DNA from: Cesiribacteraceae bacterium YIM B00369
GTDB taxonomy: Bacteria; Bacteroidota; Bacteroidia; Cytophagales; Cyclobacteriaceae
Direction: 5' to 3'
NCBI GenBank assembly: GCA_017948555.1
Contig: JAFMYY010000014.1
Span: forward strand, 62,001-126,000
DNA: 64,000 bases
This document shows, in pieces, positions 33,543 through 41,629 of this stretch. The notes under the pieces are model-generated. The model was not told the origin of the DNA and did not search any database. It saw nothing but the letters and a program-made list of their open reading frames with translations. Each line of letters begins with the position of its first letter. Position 1 is the stretch's first letter. The position numbers and the translations under genes were made by a program.

Positions 33543-33941
33543 ATGAAAAATTTAGCTAAATTAGCATCAATCCATCTGAGGGCTGAATATGGGCAATTAG
33601 TAGCTCAAAGCATAAAGAACCAACCAGAGCCAGCTCCTGAAGAAATAAAAACAATTCCCGTTTGTGAGAAGCAACTTTGGAGGAACTACAGGAGGAAAGT
33701 TTGGAAGATTACTGAAAAGCAAAACCTTAAGAAACTTCCTAATTATGAGAAGAGAGCATTTAGAGGTTATCACTTAGATCACAAAGTGTCTATTTGGTAT
33801 GGATATAAGAACAGTCTTGATCCAAAACTTATAGGTGGAATTGATAATCTGGAATTTATCCCTCATAAAGATAATTTAAGAAAGGGAATAAAAAGCAACT
33901 TCAAAGGAGCTAAGTGCCTACAGCAGGTTCTATTCACCTAA
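33543..33941 (+). CDS. HNH/endonuclease VII-like protein
   Basis: 132 residues. CEKQLWRNYRRKVWKITEKQ leads to GYHLDHKVSIWYGYKN and NLEFIPHKDNLRKG, the His-Asp-His plus Asn arrangement of HNH nucleases that resemble T4-type seg/mob or endonuclease VII cores. Together with 21973 and 31550 it is the third HNH-like gene. Confidence 0.65.
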   Translation: MKNLAKLASIHLRAEYGQLVAQSIKNQPEPAPEEIKTIPVCEKQLWRNYRRKVWKITEKQNLKKLPNYEKRAFRGYHLDHKVSIWYGYKNSLDPKLIGGIDNLEFIPHKDNLRKGIKSNFKGAKCLQQVLFT

Positions 33942-34013
33942 AGTAAATTGCACTATAACAATACATATCACCCTCTCATGGGAGACCAAAAATCATAGGA
34001 TAAAACTAATATT

Positions 34014-34211
34014 ATGGCAGAAACAGGAGAAATATACATGACAGATTCATTAGCTGATGAGCCTAGAGAGGAATATCATAATGAATTTCCATTAATGAAA
34101 GTAGGCGATACTTTCCAAGTAGGTGGGCCTGTAGCTTCATCTTATAAAGTCAAGCAAGTACATAAGAATGAGAAAACGGGCAGAATGATAATGTTCGCAG
34201 AAACATATTAA
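34014..34211 (+). CDS. Unknown small phage protein
   Basis: 65 residues, acidic, beginning MAETGEIYMTDSLADEPREE. It lies just upstream of the terminase genes. No family recognised. Confidence 0.5.
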   Translation: MAETGEIYMTDSLADEPREEYHNEFPLMKVGDTFQVGGPVASSYKVKQVHKNEKTGRMIMFAETY

Positions 34212-34215
34212 GATT

Positions 34216-34692
34216 ATGGCAAAAGCAAGGTCTAAGCAGGAAGAGAAGAATAAAGGGGGCAGGCCATCAAAGCTTACCCCTGATGTGGTTGATATATTTG
34301 AAGAGGTAGTAAATGCAAACATCCTTTGCTGTACTGATGAAGAACTATTTCTTTTGCTTAATGACGAATTAGAAGAAGCAGACAGGGTAAGCTACCGGAC
34401 ATTTCAAAGATGGAAGGCAGGAGAGGATAAGGAAAATGATGAGTTGTTCAATCGCTTTTGTCGTCTTATAAAAAAGGCTCTCATAAAAGAGAAGCGTAAT
34501 TTGCTTGACCACCTCAAAACAGAGGAAAAGCAATGGCAAAAATGGGCATGGATAATTGAGCGTAAGTTCGATGAGTGGAACATCAAGCAGAAGATTGAAG
34601 GCAAACAGGAGTTGACCGGCAAAGATGGTGGCCCTATCCAACAGGAGAATGTTCACAAAGTAGTATTTGAAGATTACGGCGATAACGAATAA
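34216..34692 (+). CDS. Terminase small subunit
   Basis: 158 residues. An N-terminal basic and HTH-like part (KGGRPSKLTPDVVDIFEEVV, YRTFQRWKAGE) is followed by a long helical region typical of TerS ring proteins. It starts next to and overlaps by one base the large subunit gene. It recognises phage DNA for packaging. Confidence 0.75.
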   Translation: MAKARSKQEEKNKGGRPSKLTPDVVDIFEEVVNANILCCTDEELFLLLNDELEEADRVSYRTFQRWKAGEDKENDELFNRFCRLIKKALIKEKRNLLDHLKTEEKQWQKWAWIIERKFDEWNIKQKIEGKQELTGKDGGPIQQENVHKVVFEDYGDNE

Positions 34693-35984
34693 TGGCAATA
34701 GTCCAGCAGTTTAATAAGATTTACAAGCCCGTATTTACCACCTCCGCACGTTACATCCACATTCATGGAGGACGAAGCAGGGGTGGTTCTCACTTTGGTA
34801 CTGACTACTTCCTGCACCTCATCACTCAGCCTAAATACTTTCGTGGCTACTTCCTCAGAGAGATATTCCATGACATAAAAGGCTCGTTGTGGCAAGACCT
34901 GATGGATAGGATAGAATCTAATCCATCTATTCGCATTGAGGACTTTCACATCAATACAAATGAGATGATTGCGGTATACAAGCCGACAGGGAACAGTATC
35001 ACCTCAAAAGGATTCAAGAAGAGTAGTAGTAAGTCAACAGCAAAGCTTAAATCTATTGCAGGGGCCACCCATGTACTGATTGAGGAAAGCGAAGAGATAG
35101 CAGAGGAAGATTTCAACCAACTGGATGTATCACTCAGGACCACACAGGCAGAGAAGATACAGGTTTGTATGATCTTCAACCCCCCAAACAAAGACCACTG
35201 GATAATTAAGAAGTGGTACAACCTTATCCCCTTCACCGATGAGGAAACAGAGCAGGAGCCTGCACTAAAAGAGTTCTACAGGTACACACCAAAGCAAAAC
35301 CCTGAACTATGCTCCATCCACTCCACCTACCTTGATAACATTAAGAATGTAAACGAAACCACAATAACGCTTTTAGAGGGCTTTAAAGCTGATAACCCTG
35401 ATTACTATTACACAATGGTTAAGGGCTATGTATCTGAGGGCAAGAAGGGGGTTATTTACCGCAAATGGAAGCCCATTACCTTGCAGGAGTATCTTGCATT
35501 ACCATACAGGGAATATTATGGACTTGACTTTGGCTTCAGTGATGATCCATGCGCACTGGCAGGCATAAAGAACCACAACAATAAACTGTACCTGAGAGAA
35601 TTAATTTACGAGTCCGGATTAACAAACAGCCAGCTATCCAAAAGAATGGATCAGGTAGGCGTGAGCAGGTCAGGGTTAATTGTTGCTGACAGCGCAGAGC
35701 CTAAGAGTATTGCAGACCTGAAAGCAGATAGGTGGAACGTTAAGGGAGCAATCAAAGGGCCGGACAGTGTAAACTATGGCATTAAGAAGATTCAGGAAGT
35801 GGAAGTTTATTATGTGGAAACCTCACACAACCTTATTTACGAAAAGGATAACTACAGATGGGCCTTAGATGCAAATAAAAACCCTACTGATACCCCTGAA
35901 GATAAAAATAACCACCTCATGGATGGAATACGCTATGGCTATGTGAATGTAGCCCGACCCAAAGGCAAAGTAGTCTACCGCTAA
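34692..35984 (+). CDS. terL: Terminase large subunit (PBSX type)
   Basis: 430 residues. The ATPase domain has HGGRSRGGSHFGT as Walker A-like loop near residue 30 and VLIEESEEIAEEDFN as Walker B. The nuclease domain follows with YYGLDFGFSDDPCAL, IVADSAEPKSIADL and NNHLMDGIRYGY, giving the metal-binding acids. It drives phage DNA into the procapsid and cuts it. Confidence 0.92.
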   Translation: MAIVQQFNKIYKPVFTTSARYIHIHGGRSRGGSHFGTDYFLHLITQPKYFRGYFLREIFHDIKGSLWQDLMDRIESNPSIRIEDFHINTNEMIAVYKPTGNSITSKGFKKSSSKSTAKLKSIAGATHVLIEESEEIAEEDFNQLDVSLRTTQAEKIQVCMIFNPPNKDHWIIKKWYNLIPFTDEETEQEPALKEFYRYTPKQNPELCSIHSTYLDNIKNVNETTITLLEGFKADNPDYYYTMVKGYVSEGKKGVIYRKWKPITLQEYLALPYREYYGLDFGFSDDPCALAGIKNHNNKLYLRELIYESGLTNSQLSKRMDQVGVSRSGLIVADSAEPKSIADLKADRWNVKGAIKGPDSVNYGIKKIQEVEVYYVETSHNLIYEKDNYRWALDANKNPTDTPEDKNNHLMDGIRYGYVNVARPKGKVVYR

Positions 35985-36041
35985 CCATCCCTAACAATAT
36001 GCACGTACAACAATCAGGCTTAAAATACATATACAAATATT

Positions 36042-36070
36042 TTGAATAAACAAATATAATTCGTATTATT
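36042..36070 (+). promoter_or_regulatory. Weak promoter candidate before the structural gene at 36143
   Basis: TTG at 36042-36044 and TATTATT at 36064-36070 lie 19 bases apart in an AT-rich 158-base gap after terL. The -7 part departs from TAnnTTTG, so this is tentative. Confidence 0.35.
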
Positions 36071-36142
36071 ACACCGTAACATTATGCACCTGTCTACCAC
36101 AAGCAAGAACGGTTTGAAATTTCAACAAAAAACGTTTTTAAA

Positions 36143-36766
36143 ATGGCAATTGCATCATGTACACCTCCTGCTTTCCTGACTACGATTAGCAAGGCAGGGT
36201 GTCGAGTTAGAACGGGGGCTGTAGCTCACGTAATTGTACAACGATTAGGGCATGAGTTCAACGCTTCAGGCGAAGCACCTAACCCTATTGAAGCTCTGGC
36301 AAGCTGGACTCCTTTGTTAATCGCAACAAATGACACCAAGATTGTAAGAACTCCACAACTTATTGGTTTGACCGCCCCTGCCGGTGAAGCAACAACTACT
36401 GATGATACCCTTGACGGTTCGCCTGAAGTTATTGATTATCCGGGTGTTCAGGTAACAGGCCGTTACGCTGACCTTCCGGGCGACATTATCGCTCAGATCA
36501 AAGAACTGGAAAAGGAAGCTGATGGTACATTAGGTGTTTACCTTGTAACACTCGATGGACGTATTGCAGCTTACAAAAAGGCTGATGGTGTTTATGGTCC
36601 TCTTCCAATCCGTGCCCTTGCAATTGGTGACCCTTCCATTGGTGGACGGGGCGTAAGGGATGAAGGCGCATTGAACTTCAACTTTAAGGCAGGTTACAGG
36701 AAGTATTACACTTTGGTGGATGTGGACTTTGATCCTTCTGCTGATCTGGCTCCTGTTGAGGCATAA
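36143..36766 (+). CDS. Putative virion structural protein (possible major tail protein)
   Basis: 207 residues, Gly/Thr/Val-rich, strand-like throughout, with EVIDYPGVQVTGRYADLPGD and FKAGYRKYYTLVDVDFDP. It has its own long leader and possible promoter, as for an abundant virion protein. In the usual order the major tail protein lies before the tail chaperones, but that slot here holds an SGNH hydrolase, so this gene is a candidate for the missing tube protein. A capsid decoration protein is the alternative. Confidence 0.45.
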   Translation: MAIASCTPPAFLTTISKAGCRVRTGAVAHVIVQRLGHEFNASGEAPNPIEALASWTPLLIATNDTKIVRTPQLIGLTAPAGEATTTDDTLDGSPEVIDYPGVQVTGRYADLPGDIIAQIKELEKEADGTLGVYLVTLDGRIAAYKKADGVYGPLPIRALAIGDPSIGGRGVRDEGALNFNFKAGYRKYYTLVDVDFDPSADLAPVEA

Positions 36767-36768
36767 GC

Positions 36769-37005
36769 ATGAAGAAGCTGATAAAATTAGTGTGTGGGTC
36801 ATTAGGGGAGCGTGAGTTCCCCTTTGACCATGCATTAAACTTACTCAAATATCAGGAACAGATTAAGATGAAGCCCAATAATCCGGCTTTCTATACACTT
36901 TCAGACAGCGATTTACAATTTCAAGATGGCAAGATTATCAGCAGAGCAAGCGTTAGAAGTCCTAGAAAAGCCAAAAAACAAAAACTTAATAGCAAAGGCA
37001 ATTGA
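36769..37005 (+). CDS. Unknown small protein overlapping the portal gene
   Basis: 78 residues, basic C-terminus. It overlaps the portal start by 80 bases in another frame, so translation may be coupled. No family recognised. Confidence 0.5.
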   Translation: MKKLIKLVCGSLGEREFPFDHALNLLKYQEQIKMKPNNPAFYTLSDSDLQFQDGKIISRASVRSPRKAKKQKLNSKGN

Positions 37006-38788
37006 GCATGAAAGGCGTATAAGGCTTCACGCTAATGCTGTTAAATCTGTTACCGATTTCAAAACAGAGCATCAGGAATTTTTACTTTGGGTTAAATCAA
37101 TCCTGCATCCTGATAAGTACAAAGCTTTTGAAAAGATATTCCGGCCACCATTCCCTACTAACTCCCTTTTAAAAACTGTCTATACAGAATATGGGCGGGT
37201 ATTTAAGGGTGATAACTTTTATGTAAAGTTCCAGTTCAAAAACCCCGATTTAAGGGCAGATGCTGAAGAGGTAAGGGAATCGCTTGATGATAAGACTTTC
37301 TTTGAAACAGAGGGCTTTAATGCGCTTAAAAAACGTATCTCATCCATCTTAGTGGTTGACCTTCCTGAAGTACAAAAGGCAGACTCCCTGAACAGGCCAC
37401 ATCCTTATTTCTATCTGCTAGAAGTAGACAGGCTGATTGATATATCCGCTACGAAAACAAGGATCACAGGGGATGATAACAGGCAGTACCATAAGATTGA
37501 ATACTTAGCATTTGAGGAAGGCGAAAAGAATTGCGCTGTATTTTGTGATGAGTATTACAGGATGTTTGAAAAGAAGAAGGGGGGAGGTTACAGGCTTATC
37601 AGTGAGAAAGCCCATTCAACCTTTGATGATAATGGTGATGTAATTGATGGTCCTGCCCGATGCCCTGCACAGTTCTTCTGGAATGTTACTGAGGATGAAG
37701 ATAATTTCCTTGTTAAGGACAGCCCTATAACCTCATCCTTGTCTGATTTAGACTGGCTGCTTGCATGGTCCTACTTTGAGAAAATGTATGACCTGTACGG
37801 GCCTTTTCCTGTATTTGTGGGGGCTACTGAAAAGTGTGATTACCAGAATGAACAGATGCAGCCTTGCACAGGTGGATTCACTACCTACACAGAGGAAGAA
37901 TCAGGGAAACAGTATCAGAAGGTATGCCCGAGTTGCAGCACTTCAAAGCATGTAGGCCCCGGCACCTTTGTTGAAAAGCCTGTAGCTGATGGGGTAACCG
38001 AAAGGGAAATGCAAAAGCCTTTTGAGATTATAGCCCCTCCTGTTGAGAATTTAACCTATGTAGGGGAAAAGACTAAAGCACTGAAGGATGAGATATTCCT
38101 GAACTGCGTAGGCAAAGCATCCGACCTTGTTAATAATCAGGCAAAGAACGAAACGCAGATTGAAGGACAGTTTGAGAGCAAGGAGAATGTTCTCTGGGAG
38201 ATCAAAACACAGTTTGAAATCATCCATTCCTTCGCATTGGAGGTTTGGGGTAAATTACGCTATGGGCAGCAGTTTGAGGGGGTAAATGTAAGCTATGGCG
38301 ATAAGTTCTACCTGAAAGATGAACTGATATTGCTTGAAGAGATTGCAGCCACCAAATCAGCTAATATGCCTGAATGGGAACTGAGCAATCAGGTGGATGA
38401 ATACATACTTACCAAATACCGAAATAACCCTGATGATCTTCAGAGGGCTATCATATTAAGACACCTTGAACCATTTCAGGGTAAGAACCTTCAGGACGTG
38501 CTTACGATGATGACAGATTTCTTCCTTCCTGTGGACCCAAATGAGCTGATGCTTAAATCCCGATTCATGGATCTTATTGCAATGTTTGAGCGTGAGTACA
38601 TGCCTGTACACCTGTTTGCAGAAGGAAAGGAAACACATAAGGCAGTAACCGAAATTAAAACCATATTAATAAACTACATTAATGAAAACTTCAGAACAGA
38701 GATTATCCGACCAGATGGAGAAGATGGAGCAACTCAGACAGGTGCAGCTCCACAAGGAAGAAACCAAAATAACCGCCAATCTCGATGA
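36926..38788 (+). CDS. Portal protein
   Basis: 620 residues. Position directly between terminase and scaffold/capsid genes, length, and a helical C-terminal stem region (FALEVWGKLRYGQ, DEYILTKYRN) fit a siphovirus portal ring. A segment near residues 303-350 has four cysteines (CDYQNEQMQPC and later CPSCSTSK) that may form a zinc knuckle inserted into the clip or wing, unlike standard portals. The tail is polar and disordered. Confident from context, less from sequence. Confidence 0.7.
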   Translation: MARLSAEQALEVLEKPKNKNLIAKAIEHERRIRLHANAVKSVTDFKTEHQEFLLWVKSILHPDKYKAFEKIFRPPFPTNSLLKTVYTEYGRVFKGDNFYVKFQFKNPDLRADAEEVRESLDDKTFFETEGFNALKKRISSILVVDLPEVQKADSLNRPHPYFYLLEVDRLIDISATKTRITGDDNRQYHKIEYLAFEEGEKNCAVFCDEYYRMFEKKKGGGYRLISEKAHSTFDDNGDVIDGPARCPAQFFWNVTEDEDNFLVKDSPITSSLSDLDWLLAWSYFEKMYDLYGPFPVFVGATEKCDYQNEQMQPCTGGFTTYTEEESGKQYQKVCPSCSTSKHVGPGTFVEKPVADGVTEREMQKPFEIIAPPVENLTYVGEKTKALKDEIFLNCVGKASDLVNNQAKNETQIEGQFESKENVLWEIKTQFEIIHSFALEVWGKLRYGQQFEGVNVSYGDKFYLKDELILLEEIAATKSANMPEWELSNQVDEYILTKYRNNPDDLQRAIILRHLEPFQGKNLQDVLTMMTDFFLPVDPNELMLKSRFMDLIAMFEREYMPVHLFAEGKETHKAVTEIKTILINYINENFRTEIIRPDGEDGATQTGAAPQGRNQNNRQSR

Positions 38789-39026
38789 AAGCGTAGAGGT
38801 TAACGACTATGAAGCAGGGTATGTTCATGTGCGCATCACAGAGAAAACACATATTCCGGACGAAGAAAGATACGAGGTTACAGAAAGGATTGAAAAGTAC
38901 CACCCCAATGTATTTAAAAAGCTGGAAGAGGCCGGTGCATTCGGGAAAAAAGGAGTAAAGGTTGTGCATGATCCTGATAAGAAGGAACCTGTTAAGACAG
39001 CAAAGAAAGAAACCACTACAAAGTAA
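38682..39026 (+). CDS. Unknown protein overlapping the portal 3' end
   Basis: 114 residues, overlapping the portal gene by 107 bases in another frame (Met at 38715 or 38724 would shorten this). It has a coiled N-terminus, a strand-like middle (YVHVRITEKTHIPDEERYEV) and a Lys/Thr-rich tail. Position suggests a head assembly helper. Confidence 0.55.
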   Translation: MKTSEQRLSDQMEKMEQLRQVQLHKEETKITANLDESVEVNDYEAGYVHVRITEKTHIPDEERYEVTERIEKYHPNVFKKLEEAGAFGKKGVKVVHDPDKKEPVKTAKKETTTK

Positions 39027-39032
39027 TAAGCA

Positions 39033-39911
39033 ATGGAACTATCAGAAATTATCGAACACCTCAACTCAAATGAAGAAGCTTCCAAGGGGGTGATGGAAGC
39101 CTTAAAGGAAAAAGGTTATGTTATCCGCAGCCAGGATGAGGAAACCTCTTTCTTAGGTAAAGTAACAAAGCAGGTGGAGGAAGATAAGATCAAGCCCCGA
39201 CTGAAGGAAATATACAGCCAGTTTGATAAGGATATTGAAGAGGCCACCGGATTAAAGAAAGATCCAAATGAAAAGTCTTACGAGTTTGCCAAACGTGCAG
39301 GATCAAGCCTTAAAAAGGAAATTGAAGAACTGAAGGCAGCAAGCACCGGCAGCGCAGACTACAGCACTAAGATAGCTGAGAAGGAAAAGGAGTACAAAAA
39401 GATACTGGAAGAGAAGGACAGCATAATTAACCAGATGAAGGGGGAAATTACCACCTCTCAGAAGCGTTCTTTACTTCAGGAAACCTATGCCCCCATCAAA
39501 GCAAAGATAGGCTCACAGCCGAGCTATTTCAGTGAATACGAAAAGCAGGTGATGAATGAAGTGCTTAAAAACTCCACCATTGTAGAAGAGGACGGGCAGA
39601 AGCTGTATGTCGTTACAGGTGAGGATGGGGAGCCACTGAAAAAGAACTTTCAGTTTGTACTTGTAGAGAAAGCGTTAGAAGAGAAATTCAAAGATGCTAT
39701 CGACAACGGGAAGAACCTCACAGGAGCCGGAACAGGTAAAGCACCGGCCAAACAGGTGAAGAGTGAAAGCACCGGACTTGTACGGCCTGCATCTGTAAGT
39801 AACAAGGTAGAACTGCGTAAATGGCTGGAAGGAGAGAAAGGATTAGCAGCCGGTTCGCCTGAGTTCAGGAAGGCTTATGCTGAGTTACGTGAAGGATTAA
39901 GCACTAAATAA
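39033..39911 (+). CDS. Scaffolding protein candidate
   Basis: 292 residues, highly charged and helical, with a coiled-coil centre (EKEKEYKKILEEKDSIINQM) and a short globular C-terminus (KVELRKWLEGEKGLAAGSPE). This composition and the position just before the major capsid gene are those of phage scaffolds. A strong terminator follows. Confidence 0.65.
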   Translation: MELSEIIEHLNSNEEASKGVMEALKEKGYVIRSQDEETSFLGKVTKQVEEDKIKPRLKEIYSQFDKDIEEATGLKKDPNEKSYEFAKRAGSSLKKEIEELKAASTGSADYSTKIAEKEKEYKKILEEKDSIINQMKGEITTSQKRSLLQETYAPIKAKIGSQPSYFSEYEKQVMNEVLKNSTIVEEDGQKLYVVTGEDGEPLKKNFQFVLVEKALEEKFKDAIDNGKNLTGAGTGKAPAKQVKSESTGLVRPASVSNKVELRKWLEGEKGLAAGSPEFRKAYAELREGLSTK

Positions 39912-39921
39912 AGGTTTAGGC

Positions 39922-39960
39922 AAGGCTAAAAATAAATTTAGCCTTTTCCTTGTTTCTTTT
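39922..39960 (+). terminator. Strong intrinsic terminator after the scaffold gene
   Basis: AAGGCTAAA (39922-39930) and TTTAGCCTT (39937-39945) form a perfect 9-bp stem with a 6-base loop, followed by TTCCTTGTTTCTTTT. It should stop most transcripts before the capsid gene. Confidence 0.85.
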
Positions 39961-39980
39961 CATAACATTATATACATTTA
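39950..39980 (+). promoter_or_regulatory. Promoter of the major capsid gene
   Basis: TTG at 39950-39952 and TACATTTA at 39973-39980 lie 20 bases apart. The -7 box differs from TAnnTTTG only in the last base. It overlaps the tail of the scaffold terminator. Confidence 0.55.
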
Positions 39981-39987
39981 TAATGTC

Positions 39988-40037
39988 TTAGCGAGGGGAA
40001 TGCTGAGATGATCCAATCTCAGGCGAGGGGAAAGCCT
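39988..40037 (+). promoter_or_regulatory. Capsid-gene leader with repeated GAGGGGAA hairpin loops
   Basis: GCGAGGGGAA occurs twice (39991-40000 and 40023-40032) around the stem CTGAGAT/ATCTCAG (40003-40009 with 40016-40022). The repeats can themselves sit in hairpins: AGC-GAGGGGAAT-GCT (39990-40004) and AGGC-GAGGGGAAA-GCCT (40021-40037). These two share bases with the central stem, so the two folds exclude each other. It lies about 35 bases before the capsid ATG. Confidence 0.65.
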
Positions 40038-40072
40038 ACCATAATCAGTTTCAATCAAAACATACAAATAAG

Positions 40073-41119
40073 ATGGCAGCAGGCGATTATGCGCTTACCG
40101 TCGTAGATGATTTCGTTGCTAACTACGACGCATCAGGCTTCGACAAAAACGAGTACAGGGATTCCAACACAGGGGGAATTGACCTTATCGAAAAACAAAC
40201 TAACAGCCCTCAGAGCTTCCTTTCTTCTGAAGTAAAGGAAAAGATCAGTCAGGCAATGGGTATCAGCGTTAACATTCCGGTAATTGATTTCCGTGATGTA
40301 ACAATAGGTAACGTTAGAACCTGTGCATTTCAGGAGGGTGGCCCTACTTCCCGTATGATCTCCGTTACGGGAGTTACGTACACATTCGGCTTCGCTATGA
40401 ATCCGGCCCAGCATCTGAAAAACCACATTTCTTATGAAGAGGCGTATGCAAAGAATATGCTTGCTGCTAACCTGAAGTTAAAGAAGGTGATGGATAGTGC
40501 TACTATCAACTTACTGGAAACTAACAAAAATCAGGTTGCAGGCAATATTGCTGCATATTATCCTTTTGTAGGTAATGCTGTTCAGGTTCCACAGGGTCAG
40601 AAAGAATGGGTTTACAATAACATTCCTTCAATCTTTGAGGAAATGGACTTCTCTGATGAGTTTGATGTTCTTGCCAATCCACGCCACTTCCCTGATGTGC
40701 GCAAAGGAAAAGCACAGGGAGGCAGCAACGATGAGAATGAGCAGTTCCAGTATGCCGGTATTCCAATGTTCAGCTCCAACAGGGTAACCAATGGAGTAGG
40801 TGTACAATCTACTGCATACGCTGTACAGCCCGGCAATATCGCATGGCATTCCCGTATTAACCCGATTTCTGATGCAGGTTATGAAACCACTGATGGTAAA
40901 ATCTTCAGAAAGGTTTACAACCCGATTATCGGAAAAGAAATGGAGTTAATTTATCAGTCTAAATGTTCTGATGAGTCTGCTCTTGCCACTTTAGGATGGG
41001 GTACTGCGGTTCCTGTTGAGTCTTTCCAGTTCGCCTTTGAGGTGTTCTACATGAAAGCATGGAACGCTGACCTTGCAACCAATGCAAGCCCGATCCTGAA
41101 GGTAGAAATAATGTCTTAA
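40073..41119 (+). CDS. Major capsid protein
   Basis: 348 residues. Position after scaffold, its own promoter and terminator, length and a mixed fold with VNIPVIDFRDVTIGNVRTCA, DVLANPRHFPDV and EMDFSDEFDVLANP are what is expected of an HK97-fold capsid gene expressed at a high level. The fold itself is inferred; no diagnostic short motif exists for this family. Confidence 0.75.
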   Translation: MAAGDYALTVVDDFVANYDASGFDKNEYRDSNTGGIDLIEKQTNSPQSFLSSEVKEKISQAMGISVNIPVIDFRDVTIGNVRTCAFQEGGPTSRMISVTGVTYTFGFAMNPAQHLKNHISYEEAYAKNMLAANLKLKKVMDSATINLLETNKNQVAGNIAAYYPFVGNAVQVPQGQKEWVYNNIPSIFEEMDFSDEFDVLANPRHFPDVRKGKAQGGSNDENEQFQYAGIPMFSSNRVTNGVGVQSTAYAVQPGNIAWHSRINPISDAGYETTDGKIFRKVYNPIIGKEMELIYQSKCSDESALATLGWGTAVPVESFQFAFEVFYMKAWNADLATNASPILKVEIMS

Positions 41120-41148
41120 TAATCTTGTAGGTGGATAGATAGGTTCGG

Positions 41149-41180
41149 AAAGGGGTAGGCATAAGGCTTACCCTTTTTTT
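41149..41180 (+). terminator. Intrinsic terminator after the capsid gene
   Basis: AAGGGGTAG and CTTACCCTT form a stem around GCATAAGG, followed by TTTTT. It lies about 30 bases after the capsid stop. Confidence 0.85.
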
Positions 41181-41192
41181 ATGCCCGAAATG

Positions 41193-41222
41193 TTTTAAAT
41201 TTGAGGGGAAATAGCTATATTG
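41193..41222 (+). promoter_or_regulatory. Promoter candidate after the capsid terminator
   Basis: TTT at 41193-41195 and TATATTG at 41216-41222 are 20 bases apart. Between them, GAGGGGAAA (41203-41211) repeats the loop sequence of the capsid leader. It would drive the connector genes. Confidence 0.45.
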
Positions 41223-41243
41223 TCCTAACAAATCACACCTATA

Positions 41244-41444
41244 ATGAGCAAGTCAAAAGAACCTAAGTATCACCTGAAGAGTGAGGAAGAGCTAAAACAA
41301 GAATGGCAGTTATGGTATGAGGAAGCTAAAAAGAATCCTGTATTTATACCTGAACAGCCTATGGTTATCAAGGATGGTAAAATGAAGTTATTTACAGATA
41401 AAGGCGATGAAGTGGTTTTTACAGTAAAGATAGGTATTGAATGA
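41244..41444 (+). CDS. Unknown small protein
   Basis: 66 residues, charged, with EQPMVIKDGKMKLFTDKGDE. First gene after the capsid terminator; stop overlaps the next ATG. Confidence 0.5.
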   Translation: MSKSKEPKYHLKSEEELKQEWQLWYEEAKKNPVFIPEQPMVIKDGKMKLFTDKGDEVVFTVKIGIE

Positions 41445-41629
41445 AATTATACACTTTAGAAGAGGTTCTCAGAGCTATTCAGGCATGTGATGAGGAACCT
41501 GACCTGTTCGCCTTATACTGTTCCTTTGTTGAGAAAACAGAGTACTTCAATAAAACAGAGCAGAAGGAAATGCAGGATGCTTACAATAAGAGATTAAACC
41601 AGATACAGGATAACGATGTTCAATATTAA
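41441..41629 (+). CDS. Unknown small protein
   Basis: 62 residues, acidic and helical, starting on the previous stop (ATGA) and overlapping the next gene by 14 bases. Possibly a head completion factor by position only. Confidence 0.5.
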   Translation: MKLYTLEEVLRAIQACDEEPDLFALYCSFVEKTEYFNKTEQKEMQDAYNKRLNQIQDNDVQY

